A DNA stretch of 64,000 bases from Legionella impletisoli (GTDB lineage: Bacteria; Pseudomonadota; Gammaproteobacteria; Legionellales; Legionellaceae), in contig NZ_CAAAIA010000005.1 in the NCBI RefSeq assembly GCF_900639875.1, positions 64,501 to 128,500 on the forward strand. Direction: 5' to 3'. How positions within the stretch are numbered: the stretch's first letter is position 1; each line of letters opens with the position of its first letter. Below, in pieces: positions 21,067 through 31,572 of the stretch. The position numbers were made by a program, and so were the translations under genes. The notes beneath the pieces were generated by a model. It did not search any database. It saw only the letters and a program-made list of their open reading frames with translations, and had not been told where the DNA came from.

Positions 21067-21416
21067 TCCAATGCTCCTCGTTTCCACTCGTAAATAAATC
21101 CGATGACCAATAACCCTAAAAAGATCATCATTGCCGTAAAGCCAAACCAGCCGATTTTACGAAGTGCTAACGCCCAGGGGAAGAAAAAAGCGGTTTCCAA
21201 ATCAAAAATAATAAAGAGAAGAGCGACCAAGTAAAAGCGAACATCAAAAGGAATGCGTGACGTTTCAAATGCCTCAAACCCGCACTCATAAGGCGAATTT
21301 TTTTCCGGATCGGGATTGTGCTTTGACAGAAGTGACCCTGCACCAAGCATAACAAAACCCAGCGCCAAACCAATTACAATAAAGACGAGAATAGGTAAAT
21401 ATTCTGATAGCGTCAT
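21057..21416 (-). CDS. nuoA: NADH-quinone oxidoreductase subunit A
   Basis: Three-helix membrane subunit (ND3 equivalent), 119 aa, with the conserved loop [23 protein letters not shown] (Cys and acidic residues near the quinone tunnel) and the second helix [19 protein letters not shown]. The frame is open into the tRNA-Leu gene; the ATG at 21416 ([14 protein letters not shown]) is the only sensible start. It opens the nuo operon only 18 nt downstream of tRNA-Leu, with a poor ribosome binding site. Confidence 0.95.
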   Translation of the reverse strand: MTLSEYLPILVFIVIGLALGFVMLGAGSLLSKHNPDPEKNSPYECGFEAFETSRIPFDVRFYLVALLFIIFDLETAFFFPWALALRKIGWFGFTAMMIFLGLLVIGFIYEWKRGALEWE

Positions 21417-21434
21417 ATTTTTTTGCTCATAATA

Positions 21435-21519
21435 TGGTGCCGAAGGCCGGACTCGAACCGGCACGGCTTTCGCCACCGCCCCCTCAAGACGGCGTGTCTA
21501 CCAATTCCACCACTTCGGC
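21435..21519 (-). tRNA. tRNA-Leu (GAG)
   Basis: An 85-nt class II tRNA on the minus strand with encoded CCA. The acceptor stem is GCCGAAG/CTTCGGC, the D-arm has TGGTGGAATTGGTAGACAC as in bacterial tRNA-Leu, the anticodon loop TTGAGGG gives GAG, and there is a long variable arm. It lies 17 nt after secG and 18 nt before nuoA. The secG-tRNA-Leu(GAG) pair is the same as E. coli secG-leuU. Confidence 0.95.
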
Positions 21520-21536
21520 ATAAATCTTAAAGTTTA

Positions 21537-21851
21537 TTATTCACCATCAACCGGGACCGGGATTTTGCTCACTGGCACAGTTGTTTGCTGAGGTAACAAT
21601 TGTTGTTCGGCCTTCTTGTACTCAGACGATACCATAGCAGACAGTGACAAACTTGTTACAAAGAATGTTAAGGCTAAGAACCCTGTCAACTTAAACAAGA
21701 AACTGCCAGTGCCTTGGCTGCCAAAAACGGTATTTGAAGCGCCTGAGCCAAAGGCGGCGCCAATGTCAGCGCCTTTTCCGTGCTGAATCAACACTAAGCC
21801 AATGATAGCCATCGCCACCAGCACATGAATGAGTAATACTAATTGATACAT
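21537..21851 (-). CDS. secG: preprotein translocase subunit SecG
   Basis: Small SecYEG translocon subunit that aids protein export. The 104-aa product has two membrane helices ([20 protein letters not shown] and [20 protein letters not shown]) separated by the glycine-rich family loop [20 protein letters not shown]. The start overlaps the tpiA stop by 13 nt. Confidence 0.95.
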   Translation of the reverse strand: MYQLVLLIHVLVAMAIIGLVLIQHGKGADIGAAFGSGASNTVFGSQGTGSFLFKLTGFLALTFFVTSLSLSAMVSSEYKKAEQQLLPQQTTVPVSKIPVPVDGE

Positions 21852-22588
21852 TTTACAATTTCCACAAACTGCTGCGCATTTAAGGACGCTCCACCAACCA
21901 AACCGCCATCCACATCTGGCATTTCAAAGAGCGACCGCGCATTATTGTCGTTAACACTACCACCATAAAGGATCGTTAGTTCTTCTGCGACATCCGCATC
22001 AAACCTAGCCACCTCTGCACGAATAAACGCATGCGCATTCTGTGCTTGTTCTGGGGTAGCGGTTTGACCAGTTCCTATAGCCCATACGGGCTCATAAGCC
22101 ACTATACACTGGCGAAACGATCCATTACTCTGCTCTGCCACTGCGTGCAGTTGGCGAGCGAGCACCTCTTCTGTCATTCCCGTTTCACGCTCTTTTAGGG
22201 TCTCCCCTACGCAAAGAACCGGTATCATACCATGTTCTTTTACATGGTGGAATTTTTCTGCAACAAATTTTTCATCTTCGTTAAAAAGGTGACGTCGCTC
22301 TGAATGGCCCACCAGCACATACCGGCAATGATAATCCTTTAGCATTGGACCAGAGAGCTCGCCAGTATACGCTCCATTATCTGCAGGATATACATTTTGT
22401 GCGCCGTATTTTACCAGACTATTAGCCAAATGCTCGCTGGTTACAGGTAAATATATCGACGGTGGAAACACAGCACAACATTCTTGCAACGAAGCTGGAA
22501 TAATTGTAAGAATACCCTGTAGCAATTCAGTAATGCGTTTGCGATCGCCATTCATTTTCCAATTGCCCATCACCATTTTTTGTCTCAT
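21839..22588 (-). CDS. tpiA: triosephosphate isomerase
   Basis: Interconverts dihydroxyacetone phosphate and glyceraldehyde 3-phosphate. The 249-aa TIM barrel shows the substrate Lys in MGNWKMNG, the catalytic His in VGHSERR, the catalytic Glu in [12 protein letters not shown] and the phosphate loop GGSVNDNNA and [14 protein letters not shown] lies just before the ATG at 22588. The glmM-tpiA-secG order is common outside the enterics. Confidence 0.96.
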   Translation of the reverse strand: MRQKMVMGNWKMNGDRKRITELLQGILTIIPASLQECCAVFPPSIYLPVTSEHLANSLVKYGAQNVYPADNGAYTGELSGPMLKDYHCRYVLVGHSERRHLFNEDEKFVAEKFHHVKEHGMIPVLCVGETLKERETGMTEEVLARQLHAVAEQSNGSFRQCIVAYEPVWAIGTGQTATPEQAQNAHAFIRAEVARFDADVAEELTILYGGSVNDNNARSLFEMPDVDGGLVGGASLNAQQFVEIVKCIN

Positions 22589-22611
22589 AGCCCCTTTGCC
22601 TCGTGTACTAT

Positions 22612-22629
22612 GGTAATCATGACATTACC
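22612..22629 (-). repeat. inverted repeat in the tpiA leader
   Basis: GGTAAT (22612-22617) and ATTACC (22624-22629) are perfect arms around a 6-nt spacer, 24 nt before the tpiA start. Flanking CTAT/ATAG bases extend the symmetry with a small offset. It could be an operator or an mRNA hairpin; nothing in the sequence decides. Confidence 0.3.
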
Positions 22630-22754
22630 GTATAGATTTTCGCGGATATTTAAATAGTTAACCTCATAGACCAGCGTAATATGCTTCTATGCAAACAGAC
22701 TACATCACTAAATGACTTAACCCAATCATTACTTTAGGTGGCGAAAAAAAATTA

Positions 22755-24113
22755 TCACAGCGCGGTTGTGCTTTGCTCAATGCTCATGATGTCCTGGCTT
22801 AGTTGCTCAGCCTGTTTTTGGACTAAACCTTGATCACGTCCTTCAACCATCACCCGTAAAACAGGCTCTGTTCCTGAAGGTCGTAAGAGCACACGGCCCT
22901 CGCCATGTAACATTTTGTTCAAACTCTCAACGCATGCTAACACTTTAGGATCCGACGCCAGCTTCTGAGCATTGGAGGTTTTTAGATTAATTAAGCTTTG
23001 AGGCAACAAGGTTATGCCTTCACAAAGTGAAGCCAATGATTCACCATGCTTAACCATCATGGTTAAAACTTGTAATGCCGCGATGATTCCATCTCCAGTC
23101 GTAGTTTTGTCTAAACATACAATGTGACCTGAAGATTCTCCACCGATTTTCCAGTCTTTTTTCTTAAGGGTTTCTAAAACGTAACGGTCTCCAACCTTAC
23201 TTCGTACAAAGGGGATATCGAGATCTGCCAGCGCTTTTTCCAGGCCATAGTTCGACATTAAAGTTCCAACAACACCTCCATGCAATAATCCTTTTTGCAA
23301 GCGATCTTTTGCGATTAAATAGAGGATTTGATCGCCAGTAACCAACTGGCCATTAGCATCTACTAAGAGAACGCGATCACCATCGCCATCTAAGGCAATA
23401 CCAAGATTAGCGCCTAGTTCGATTACTTTTTGTTGTAAAGCTTCTGGAGACGTCGAACCACAACCCTTATTAATATTAAACCCATCTGGCTTATCCCCTA
23501 TGGCAATCACATCTGCACCAAGTTCAGCAAACACATTGGGTGCAATGTGATAGGTCGCACCATTCGCGCAATCCACCACAATCTTTAAACCTGAAAGCCG
23601 TGTTAATGAGGGAATAGTTGATTTGCAAAATTCAATGTAGCGACCAGGAGCATCATCGACCCGAGCTGCTTTACCGAGGTTTCCTGAGGAAACCGTTTCA
23701 AGGCCTTTTTGCATTTCTGCTTCAATTTCTAGCTCTAAACTATCGGGCAACTTGCTTCCATCAGCCGAAAAAAACTTGATTCCATTATCTTCGAAAGGGT
23801 TATGTGATGCGCTGATGACAATACCAGCATTGGCACGCAACGTCTGAGTCAAATAAGCAATCGCCGGTGTTGGCATGGGACCTAAGAGGCGAACATCCAC
23901 GCCGGCAGCCGAAAGTCCTGCCTCAAGTGCTGACTCAAGCATATAGCCTGATACGCGAGTATCCTTCCCTATGATCACTTTTTTTCGTTGCCCATTGGCT
24001 AACACACGGCCCACAGCCCAGCCAAGTTTTAAAATAAATTCTGGATTAATATGACTGGCGCCTACTCTTCCTCTAATTCCATCGGTTCCAAAAAATTTTC
24101 TTTGACTCATCAT
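22755..24113 (-). CDS. glmM: phosphoglucosamine mutase
   Basis: Converts glucosamine 6-phosphate to glucosamine 1-phosphate on the way to UDP-GlcNAc and the cell wall. The 452-aa protein has [11 protein letters not shown] at the N-terminus, the phosphoserine loop [16 protein letters not shown], the metal loop [12 protein letters not shown], the sugar loop GGESSGHIV and the phosphate loop [15 protein letters not shown]. It starts with ATGATGAG; the first ATG at 24113 overlaps the folP stop (ATGA). Confidence 0.95.
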   Translation of the reverse strand: MMSQRKFFGTDGIRGRVGASHINPEFILKLGWAVGRVLANGQRKKVIIGKDTRVSGYMLESALEAGLSAAGVDVRLLGPMPTPAIAYLTQTLRANAGIVISASHNPFEDNGIKFFSADGSKLPDSLELEIEAEMQKGLETVSSGNLGKAARVDDAPGRYIEFCKSTIPSLTRLSGLKIVVDCANGATYHIAPNVFAELGADVIAIGDKPDGFNINKGCGSTSPEALQQKVIELGANLGIALDGDGDRVLLVDANGQLVTGDQILYLIAKDRLQKGLLHGGVVGTLMSNYGLEKALADLDIPFVRSKVGDRYVLETLKKKDWKIGGESSGHIVCLDKTTTGDGIIAALQVLTMMVKHGESLASLCEGITLLPQSLINLKTSNAQKLASDPKVLACVESLNKMLHGEGRVLLRPSGTEPVLRVMVEGRDQGLVQKQAEQLSQDIMSIEQSTTAL

Positions 24114-24949
24114 TTCGTCTCTTCTTCGCAAAGCGCCTGCATGACTTCCAGTGCTTGTCTAGTTTCTTCAACATCATGGGTTCTGATTATAGCCATACCT
24201 TGCAACGCTGCAAATAGCATCATGACTATGCCACCCGTTATCCGCTCATGCACTTCTTTCTGTAACAACACCCCGAGCGTGCTTTTCCGTGAAACGCCTA
24301 ATAAAAGCGGCAACTGATGGCAGCGAAATGCATGAAAGTGCTTAATCAGCATGAGATTATGCTGCACAGTTTTACCAAAACCAAAGCCTGGGTCAAGAAT
24401 AAGACGTTCTTTTTGAATCCCCGCCTGTTCACAAGCACTAATTCGTTCTTGGAAGAAATAATTGATTTCATCGATAACCGAATGGTCATAACGAGGATGA
24501 TTTTGCATGGTTTTAGGCTTTCCTTGCATATGCATAAGACATACCGGAACATCTAATTTAGCGGCGGTTTCTAAGGCTCCTTCACTTCGCAATGCAAAAA
24601 TATCATTGATCATCGTCGCGCCTGCGCATACTGCTTCGATCATGACCAAAGGTTTATAAGTATCGATTGAAATCGGGGTGTCGGTTTCAGCTCGCAATTG
24701 TTCCAAGACGGGAATTACCCGATCCAACTCTTCTGTAGCAGAAATCGGACAAGCACCAGGTTTTGATGATTCCCCTCCAATATCGATAAGATTTGCTCCT
24801 TGGCGAATTAGTTCTCTGGCTTTTTGAACGGCTAAATCAGGTTTTAAATAGCGACCACCATCTGAGAAAGAATCTGGAGTAACGTTAACAATACCCATAA
24901 TGAAGGGTTTTTTGAAGGATCTGGAGGAAGGGATTAAATCATCAAGCAT
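24110..24949 (-). CDS. folP: dihydropteroate synthase
   Basis: Condenses p-aminobenzoate with dihydropterin pyrophosphate in folate synthesis; the target of sulfonamides. The 279-aa TIM barrel has [17 protein letters not shown], the pterin loop [33 protein letters not shown] and the [10 protein letters not shown] and RTHDV motifs. It is coupled to glmM by a 4-nt overlap, as in many Proteobacteria. Confidence 0.96.
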   Translation of the reverse strand: MLDDLIPSSRSFKKPFIMGIVNVTPDSFSDGGRYLKPDLAVQKARELIRQGANLIDIGGESSKPGACPISATEELDRVIPVLEQLRAETDTPISIDTYKPLVMIEAVCAGATMINDIFALRSEGALETAAKLDVPVCLMHMQGKPKTMQNHPRYDHSVIDEINYFFQERISACEQAGIQKERLILDPGFGFGKTVQHNLMLIKHFHAFRCHQLPLLLGVSRKSTLGVLLQKEVHERITGGIVMMLFAALQGMAIIRTHDVEETRQALEVMQALCEEETK

Positions 24950-25040
24950 GGATATATTACTCAGTATTATTGCTATTGTGCTCTTTGATAGCTAAAAAAG
25001 CGTGTTTTAACGAAGTTGTTTTTAAATGAATGGAACGCTT

Positions 25041-25078
25041 AAAAATCGCTCGCCCCGATTAACCAGGGCAGGGCAAGC
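25041..25078 (-). terminator. putative rho-independent terminator after ftsH
   Basis: Minus strand, 16 nt after the ftsH stop: GCTTGCCC (25071-25078) can pair with GGGCGAGC (25048-25055), 8 bp with one G-T pair and a 15-nt loop. It is followed by GATTTTTAAG. The loop is long and the T-run short, so efficiency is uncertain. It would separate rlmE-ftsH from folP-glmM. Confidence 0.5.
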
Positions 25079-25094
25079 TTAGAGTATCATTTGT

Positions 25095-27035
25095 TTAATT
25101 GTAAGGTTCGCTCGCTGGACCCTCGCTTGGTTTTTCGGATTTTATCTTAGGTTTTGTGCTTTTGTCAGGAGTCATACCGTCATCACCGTCCTTATCAGGT
25201 GTCTTCAGCGCCTCCCAATCTTCTGGCGGAGAGGGATGTTTACCAGACATAATTTCATCGATTTGCTTCACATCAATGGTTTCATATTTGATAAGGCCTT
25301 CAGCCATTAAATGCAGCTTATCAATATGTTCAGTGATGATGGTTTTCGCTTTTTGGTAGTTACGATTAATAATTGTTCGAACCTCTTCATCGATTTGACG
25401 CGCTGTTTCATCTGAGATTTCTTTGTTTTGACTGACAGAACGTCCCAAAAAGACTTCGCCTTCTTCTTGACCAAAGGTTAAGGGACCAAGTCCAGAAAGC
25501 CCCCAACTGGTCACCATTTTACGAGCGATTTCTGTGGCGCGCATAATATCATTTGATGCGCCCGTTGTGACGCTGTCTTCCCCAAAGATTATCTCTTCTG
25601 CGAGTCGACCACCAAATAAGCTGGCTAGCTGACTTTCCAACCGTCGCTTGCTGTGACTGTAGCGATCGATCTCGGGTAAAAACATAGTGACCCCAAGCGC
25701 GCGACCACGCGGTATAATGGTCACTTTATATACCGGATCATGTTCTGGGACTAGCAAGCCCACTAACGCATGGCCGGCCTCATGATATGCGGTTAGTTTT
25801 TTCTCGTTCTCATCCATGACCATAGAACGGCGCTCAGCACCCATCATGATCTTATCCTTCGCTTTATCGAGTTCAAGCATACCTACTTTACGTTTATTTG
25901 CTCTTGCGGCAAACAGAGCTGCCTCATTTACTAAGTTAGCGAGATCCGCACCCGAAAACCCTGGGGTACCGCGAGCAATGGGCAATATTTTCACAGAACT
26001 TTCGACCGGTACTTTACTTAAATGCACTTTAAGAATTTGTTCTCGTCCACGAATATCTGGTAAGGGGACAACGACTTGGCGGTCAAACCGACCTGGTCGT
26101 AGTAACGCGGGATCCAACACATCTGGGCGGTTGGTTGCAGCGATTACAATAACGCCTTCATTGCCTTCAAATCCATCCATTTCCACTAAAAGCTGATTCA
26201 ACGTTTGTTCGCGCTCGTCATGCCCCCCGCCTAATCCTGCCCCCCGGTGTCGTCCAACGGCATCGATTTCATCAATAAAGATAATACATGGAGCTTGTTT
26301 TTTAGCTTGCTCGAACATATCGCGAACTCTTGAGGCCCCCACACCAACAAACATTTCAACGAAATCCGAACCAGAGATAGTAAAAAAGGGAACCTTCGCT
26401 TCTCCTGCTACGGCTCGAGCCAACAACGTTTTACCTGTTCCAGGCGACCCCACCAACAACACACCACGTGGAATTCGTCCACCTAATTTTTGAAATTTAC
26501 TGGGATCACGAAGAAAATCCACGAGCTCTTTGACTTCTTCTTTGGCTTCTTCAACACCCGCAACATCAGCAAACGTCACTTTGACTTGATCTTCACCCAG
26601 CAAACGAGCACGTGAACGACCAAATGACATGGCACCACGGCCCCCGCCCCCTTGCATTTGACGCATAAAAAAGATCCAAACGCCGATTAAAAGCAACATA
26701 GGGAACCAATTTATAAATAAGTGCAAAAGGAAGCTTTCTTGTTGTTTTTCCTGGCCCGTAACTTCCACTTTATTTTTTAATAGCTCGCCCAATAACGCAG
26801 AATCTTGTATGGGCATATACGTTACAAAACGTTGATTATTTTTCGTGGTGCCCTTGATCACTTTGTTATCTTCAATAGTGACTGAGCTTACCATGCCTTG
26901 ATCAATTTCTTTGAGAAATTGGCTATAGGCAATTTTTTCCGTCGTCACATGACGCGGGCCAAAATTACTGAACACCGAAACCAATACGATGGCGATGATC
27001 AGCCACAAAAATAAATTTTTTACCATGTCGTTCAA
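25095..27035 (-). CDS. ftsH: ATP-dependent zinc metalloprotease FtsH
   Basis: Membrane-bound AAA+ protease that degrades misfolded membrane proteins and regulators. Two N-terminal membrane helices ([38 protein letters not shown]) flank a periplasmic domain. The AAA module has [18 protein letters not shown] and the SRH; the zinc protease site HEAGH is near residue 418. Product 646 aa. The start appears to be TTG at 27035, because GAGG lies 8 nt before it, while the in-frame ATG at 27026 is 17 nt away. It follows rlmE after 51 nt. Confidence 0.96.
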   Translation of the reverse strand: MNDMVKNLFLWLIIAIVLVSVFSNFGPRHVTTEKIAYSQFLKEIDQGMVSSVTIEDNKVIKGTTKNNQRFVTYMPIQDSALLGELLKNKVEVTGQEKQQESFLLHLFINWFPMLLLIGVWIFFMRQMQGGGGRGAMSFGRSRARLLGEDQVKVTFADVAGVEEAKEEVKELVDFLRDPSKFQKLGGRIPRGVLLVGSPGTGKTLLARAVAGEAKVPFFTISGSDFVEMFVGVGASRVRDMFEQAKKQAPCIIFIDEIDAVGRHRGAGLGGGHDEREQTLNQLLVEMDGFEGNEGVIVIAATNRPDVLDPALLRPGRFDRQVVVPLPDIRGREQILKVHLSKVPVESSVKILPIARGTPGFSGADLANLVNEAALFAARANKRKVGMLELDKAKDKIMMGAERRSMVMDENEKKLTAYHEAGHALVGLLVPEHDPVYKVTIIPRGRALGVTMFLPEIDRYSHSKRRLESQLASLFGGRLAEEIIFGEDSVTTGASNDIMRATEIARKMVTSWGLSGLGPLTFGQEEGEVFLGRSVSQNKEISDETARQIDEEVRTIINRNYQKAKTIITEHIDKLHLMAEGLIKYETIDVKQIDEIMSGKHPSPPEDWEALKTPDKDGDDGMTPDKSTKPKIKSEKPSEGPASEPYN

Positions 27036-27086
27036 AGCATTAACCTCATTAAGGACGAATTATACGACGTGAGAACATCTAACTTA

Positions 27087-27707
27087 CTATAAATTATAGT
27101 CCTTAGCCAGCAAATAAGTTTCACGCGAGCGGGAACGAGAAGCCTTAGGCTTTCGAACCACCACGCGTTTGAATTTTGATTTTGCCTGCCGCACCATCTC
27201 TTCAAATCCACTGCCGTGGAATATTTTTAGTAACATTGCACCACCAGGTTTTAACATCTGATCGCTAAAATCAAACGCAAGTTCCGCAAGATACATTGCT
27301 CGCGGAATATCAATCGCAACCGTACCGCTCATATTAGGAGCCATGTCCGATAACACCAAATCCACACCTCGCTCGGGTATGAGAGCCAGCAATTGATTTA
27401 AAACAACCTCCTCACGAAAATCGCCTGTGATTTGAGTCACACCAGGAAGTGCATCCATCGGCAAGATATCCAATGCAATGACCGTTCCAGTGTGTTTCAA
27501 TTGTTCAACCGCATATTGCGACCAGCCACCTGGAGCCGCTCCTAAATCAACAACCGTCATTCCGGGTTTGATGAGCTGCTCTTTTTCATCGATTTCCTTT
27601 AACTTATACACTGCACGGCTACGATAACCCTCAGCTTGAGCTTTTTTTACATAGACATCATCAAAATGTTCTTGCAGCCATCGTTTGCTGCTTTTCGAGC
27701 GAGGCAT
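27087..27707 (-). CDS. rlmE: 23S rRNA (uridine(2552)-2'-O)-methyltransferase RlmE
   Basis: Methylates U2552 in the A-loop of 23S rRNA (also called FtsJ/RrmJ). The 206-aa protein has the SAM-binding [16 protein letters not shown], the catalytic Lys/Asp region ([12 protein letters not shown]) and [12 protein letters not shown] with the second Lys. N-terminal [18 protein letters not shown] is typical. It heads the rlmE-ftsH pair and diverges from yhbY, the same arrangement as in E. coli. Confidence 0.95.
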   Translation of the reverse strand: MPRSKSSKRWLQEHFDDVYVKKAQAEGYRSRAVYKLKEIDEKEQLIKPGMTVVDLGAAPGGWSQYAVEQLKHTGTVIALDILPMDALPGVTQITGDFREEVVLNQLLALIPERGVDLVLSDMAPNMSGTVAIDIPRAMYLAELAFDFSDQMLKPGGAMLLKIFHGSGFEEMVRQAKSKFKRVVVRKPKASRSRSRETYLLAKDYNL

Positions 27708-27865
27708 AATATACGCTTATGTGATAAATAAGTTAATGATACTGAAATATGCTATCTTTTCCCAGCAATACGTGCAATAATTTACCATTTTTTTACGTAG
27801 AACACTGAATTGCTGTGACACATTCCACATCAATGGGATGATTCCTGTGACTTATTAGGATTTTT

Positions 27866-28132
27866 ATGGATACATCATTTAAACAATCATTAAAAGCCAA
27901 AGCCCATCATTTAAAGCCCGTGGTCATGGTTGGTGCCAAAGGACTGACGGAAGCTGTTCTTGAAGAAACAAATAACGCATTACTTGCACACGAGCTGATA
28001 AAAGTCAAAATCAGTGGGGCGGAGAAAGAAGATAAAGTAAACATCGCTCATCAAATGGCGAATCAATTGCAAGCAGAAATGATTCAATTAATTGGTAATA
28101 CCGCTATCCTTTATCGTAAAAATGAAGACTAA
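27866..28132 (+). CDS. yhbY: ribosome assembly RNA-binding protein YhbY
   Basis: An 88-aa single CRM-domain protein that associates with pre-50S particles. The GxxG RNA-binding loop is in VVMVGAKGLTEAVLEE, followed by the HELIKVKISG strand. ATG at 27866 has a TAGGA site. It is divergent from rlmE with a 158-nt shared upstream region. Confidence 0.93.
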   Translation: MDTSFKQSLKAKAHHLKPVVMVGAKGLTEAVLEETNNALLAHELIKVKISGAEKEDKVNIAHQMANQLQAEMIQLIGNTAILYRKNED

Positions 28133-28201
28133 TCATTAAATTTCATAAGGATTTGTATCGTTAATGACTTAGTGAATCATTCTGCCCCCCCATCATCCCA
28201 T

Positions 28202-28744
28202 TCACTCTAAGGACACTAAACGTTGTTGACCTGGCTCTAAGCCATTTAAAGACCAACGGTCAATGCGGTGTCGAATGAGTCGAAGGGTTGGGAATCCAAT
28301 CGCTGCGGTCATTTTGCGAATTTGGTGGTTCTTTCCTTCTTCTAAAATCATTTCTAACCAGCTTGTGGGTATGGAGCGGCGAAAACGCACAGGCGGGTTA
28401 CGGGTCCAAATCTCAGGCGCTTCAATCCGTTTGACTTTGGCAGGTAAAAATTGAAGGTTTTGAATTTTTAATCCCTTGCGCAAGGGAAACAAGTCTTGTT
28501 CCGAAGGGATCCCCTCCACTTGAACCCAATAATATTTTTTTTTATTGAATCGCGGGTGGCTTAAACGATGCTGTAAAGCACCATCATTTGTTAAGAGTAA
28601 AAGGCCTTCGCTGTTTTTATCTAATCGTCCAGCGGCATAAAATCCTGGCATTTGGATAAAATCAGCGAGCGTTTTTTCTTCTGGGCTGCCTGTGAATTGG
28701 CAAACGACCCCATAAGGTTTATTAAATAACAACAGTTGACTCAT
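28202..28744 (-). CDS. rluE: 23S rRNA pseudouridine synthase, RluE type
   Basis: RluE makes pseudouridine 2457 in 23S rRNA. The 180-aa product lacks an S4 domain and starts directly with the RsuA-family catalytic domain: LLFNKPYGVVCQFTG, then the catalytic Asp in AAGRLDKNSEGLLLLTNDG, and WLEMILEEGKNHQIRKMTAA near the end. The compact length and the final motif fit RluE better than RsuA or RluB. It converges with yhbY. Confidence 0.88.
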   Translation of the reverse strand: MSQLLLFNKPYGVVCQFTGSPEEKTLADFIQMPGFYAAGRLDKNSEGLLLLTNDGALQHRLSHPRFNKKKYYWVQVEGIPSEQDLFPLRKGLKIQNLQFLPAKVKRIEAPEIWTRNPPVRFRRSIPTSWLEMILEEGKNHQIRKMTAAIGFPTLRLIRHRIDRWSLNGLEPGQQRLVSLE

Positions 28745-29136
28745 TCAAACTCACCTCTTCATGACTACAAACCACCAGGGCATGGTCTTGCCGATGATGC
28801 CTCCTCTACCATGGTATCTTCGCAGATTAAATTAAAGATTAACGCCCTTAACTTCATGACAATATCTAATTGGCTTGTTCGTGAACACATTCCAGCAAAA
28901 AACTTTACCTGCATGATACAACAATGGACAAGAAACGCTGAGTATCTCAAAATTGCCGTGTTTATGCACAGTTTTGTCTATCTTAAATAAAATTCGGAGC
29001 CAAAATCCGCGCATAAAGCGTGGAACGTATACATTTTGATTTAAATGCTATTTGATGCGTTTAACCTGACCTCCTCTTTTTTGTTGTTCTTTTGCTCAAA
29101 GTAGGTTATCCTTGCCCAAAAACCAACGTGGATTTT
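28745..29136 (+). other. intergenic region without a supported gene
   Basis: A 392-nt AT-rich gap between the rluE start and the next gene. Short open frames on both strands lack ribosome binding sites and resemble nothing I recognise. Position 28967-29060 has A/T runs that could hold a promoter for the downstream gene, but I find no pair of boxes with good spacing. Confidence 0.5.
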
Positions 29137-30498
29137 ATGCCAAAGCTACAAGTCACGCAGATAGAACATTTAAAAGACTTAGCTCTTTGTTATATTCAAG
29201 GTGAACCGCTTGAAGTCATCAAAGTTCGTCTCCAAGCCGAAAGCTCGAAATCTAAACTCTCGTGTAAAGAATTATATAAATCCGTCGCAGTTAAACAGTT
29301 AAACGATCCTTACCTCATTGCTTTTCTTAAAAGCCTTAACATCCACAAATCAACCACAGGTGAAGCAGGGGCTTTTGAAACCTTCCTGATTAACTCCAAT
29401 AATTTTTATGATTTATTAGTCAATCTTAATTATGCCGGTTATCATCACATTGCCTACTTACTAAAGCTGATTAATCATACTCACCCCCCAAGAAATTGGG
29501 GATTAATGTTTTCATTAACATCGCTCTTCGCTGCAGGTTTTATCACCCTTTTTCATTTCAAAAAGGACTATTTTGATAAGGTGTTCCAATGGGCATCAGC
29601 TGGGCTGCACTGGTTTGGCAAAACGTTTTCTATCTTAAAAAATATCCCTTTGCTCGGTATGATTTATAATGGCCTAGACCTACTCGGCAGCTGGTTCGTA
29701 ATGGCGTTTCGAAAAACCCAACCTGGAAGTCATAGAGTTTATAACCTATTGTTTAAAACCGTACAATCGAGTTTCACCATCACAGCGTATGGGCTTATGT
29801 TTATGGCAGGAGGCGCGCTTGCCTTTCCCATAGCGATATTGTTTATTCTCGGTGCTGCAACCGATGTCTTTAAAAGTCTTTATATTCTTTATAAAAACTA
29901 TCGCGATCTCAGTAATTTAACAAAGCCTGAAGAAGATGCTCCTTGGCAACATCTCGCAGAGTATGAACGAGCGAAAAACCGCATGCAAAGCACGCTTCGT
30001 TCCGTATGGGTAAAACTTGGGATAGCCTTGCTGATTACCGCGGCCGTGGTTATCTGGTGTCTTTCTCCTCCCAGTATTATTCTTTCAGCCGTTTGCTGTG
30101 CATTTATCAGTTTATTAACGCTTTCGAGCTTTTCGTTTTCCAATGTAATTAAACACACCTATGCACAAAAGCTACAACAATCCATTGCTAATTTGGCTCC
30201 ATCAACTGATCTTGAATTGTATCCTTCCATGCAACGAGGTTTTTCAAACCGTGAAGCAGAGCTTAATCGGCGTGACACGGAACTCCGTCAACTTGAAGAC
30301 AAGTTAAATCAAAAAGAATGGGAGCTTGAGATTCGAGAGAAAGCCATCGCCGATACCCTCGCTGCTTTAAAACCAACGGCACCTGCAAATGCTGGGTCGC
30401 CGCTTCAAGTTTTTTCCTTATTCCCTAGCTCGAGCACTGCCTCTCAAAGTTCTCATCCTATTGAAAGTGCAGCTATAGGAGCATCCCCGAGCCAATGA
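29137..30498 (+). CDS. unrecognised membrane protein with C-terminal coiled coil, candidate effector
   Basis: No family is recognised. The 453-aa product has a soluble helical N-terminal part (about 1-120), hydrophobic segments at about 122-141, 213-242, 291-310 and 312-335, and a charged heptad-like coiled coil at about 369-410 (REAELNRRDTELRQLEDKL and onward). The last 40 residues are Ser/Pro-rich and low in charge. ATG at 29137 is chosen; a TTG 45 nt upstream is in frame. Two T-runs follow the stop. The layout resembles Legionella Dot/Icm substrates, but that is inference from architecture and context. Confidence 0.75.
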   Translation: MPKLQVTQIEHLKDLALCYIQGEPLEVIKVRLQAESSKSKLSCKELYKSVAVKQLNDPYLIAFLKSLNIHKSTTGEAGAFETFLINSNNFYDLLVNLNYAGYHHIAYLLKLINHTHPPRNWGLMFSLTSLFAAGFITLFHFKKDYFDKVFQWASAGLHWFGKTFSILKNIPLLGMIYNGLDLLGSWFVMAFRKTQPGSHRVYNLLFKTVQSSFTITAYGLMFMAGGALAFPIAILFILGAATDVFKSLYILYKNYRDLSNLTKPEEDAPWQHLAEYERAKNRMQSTLRSVWVKLGIALLITAAVVIWCLSPPSIILSAVCCAFISLLTLSSFSFSNVIKHTYAQKLQQSIANLAPSTDLELYPSMQRGFSNREAELNRRDTELRQLEDKLNQKEWELEIREKAIADTLAALKPTAPANAGSPLQVFSLFPSSSTASQSSHPIESAAIGASPSQ

Positions 30499-30579
30499 TT
30501 TTTTTTACATATTTTTTTCTAGAACACTCTGGAAAAACCCTATACCATTTCTAACTTAGTTCAACCGTTATGGATAGCC

Positions 30580-31572
30580 ATGCCACTCATTTTATTTTGG
30601 ATAACACTCACTTTTTCTACCTTAAGCGTTGCTGCTCCTTCTTGGATTTATGAAATTCAGTTCACACATCCTATCAATAACAAAGCGATGGCGTTTCATC
30701 AAGCCTTACAACAAGTGGTTGATCGCCTAACACCTGGGCCAAATGACCATGAAAATCCCATCATCAATGCTTCAAATCCCAAAGACTACATTGAGACGAT
30801 ACACATCAAGACTAACACGCTCACCTTGCGTTTTAATCCTAAAGCTATACACGCTTTAATGAATCAAGCAGGACAACAACCTTGGTTAGAGAATCGACCT
30901 AAAATTAAAACCTGGGTATGCCGTGCTATCAAATCGGAATTGAATTGTCTTGATGCTAAAAAAGACCTGGATGTGTTTTCAGCTCTGACTAAAGCCGCTA
31001 AAGAAAAAGGGTTAGAGCTTGAATTTCAATCCACTCATCATCTAGACAAATTACGAACCACGAATAATTCGACATTAAGCGACCTTGAATCATTCATTAT
31101 GCTGTTCAAGAATCAAAAACCTGAGACGGTTTTGTTGATAAAACTATATCGCTCTCATTTAGAAGAGGAGACGCTCGAAGATTGGCGCATCTTTTATCAA
31201 GGTACTTATTCACCTTATATGACTCAACCCTTGAGTCGCTTGCCCAAAAACGTAGGAAAAAAATCATTAGCTGAAATCAGTCATTATTTATTCGCACAAG
31301 GGGAAGAAGTTGCAAAACCTATGCATGCAGTTGATATACGCATTAGCAATATCCAAACAGCCAAAGCGTATAAAAAGGTTTCACATTATTTAAAGCAGAT
31401 CCCAGGTGTTAAGCATACACGACTTAACAGCGTGACAGAGGATGCGGTATTATATACACTTGATATAACCATCCCAACTGAGCTTTTGGAAATGCGGTTG
31501 GCACAAAAATATGCTTCTTTACCCAGCCTGGATGGGGAAGAAGAAATAATTAACTTTCGATTAAAAACATGA
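30580..31572 (+). CDS. DUF2066 domain-containing exported protein
   Basis: A 330-aa protein with a signal peptide (LFWITLTFSTLSVAA, cleavage near residue 20) and the DUF2066 layout known from gammaproteobacteria, where the gene lies next to hda. Function is unknown. Here it is followed, with 4-nt ATGA overlaps each time, by a phosphatidyltransferase gene and hda, so the three are one operon. The family assignment rests on context plus the N-terminal pattern and is fairly but not fully sure. Confidence 0.7.
   Translation: MPLILFWITLTFSTLSVAAPSWIYEIQFTHPINNKAMAFHQALQQVVDRLTPGPNDHENPIINASNPKDYIETIHIKTNTLTLRFNPKAIHALMNQAGQQPWLENRPKIKTWVCRAIKSELNCLDAKKDLDVFSALTKAAKEKGLELEFQSTHHLDKLRTTNNSTLSDLESFIMLFKNQKPETVLLIKLYRSHLEEETLEDWRIFYQGTYSPYMTQPLSRLPKNVGKKSLAEISHYLFAQGEEVAKPMHAVDIRISNIQTAKAYKKVSHYLKQIPGVKHTRLNSVTEDAVLYTLDITIPTELLEMRLAQKYASLPSLDGEEEIINFRLKT

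Noticed and set aside
28736-28990. Small plus-strand frame of 84 codons after rluE
   Set aside because: No ribosome binding site, no recognisable family, and it overlaps the rluE start.
30499-30530. T-runs after the 29137-30498 gene as a rho-independent terminator
   Set aside because: No stable hairpin precedes them.
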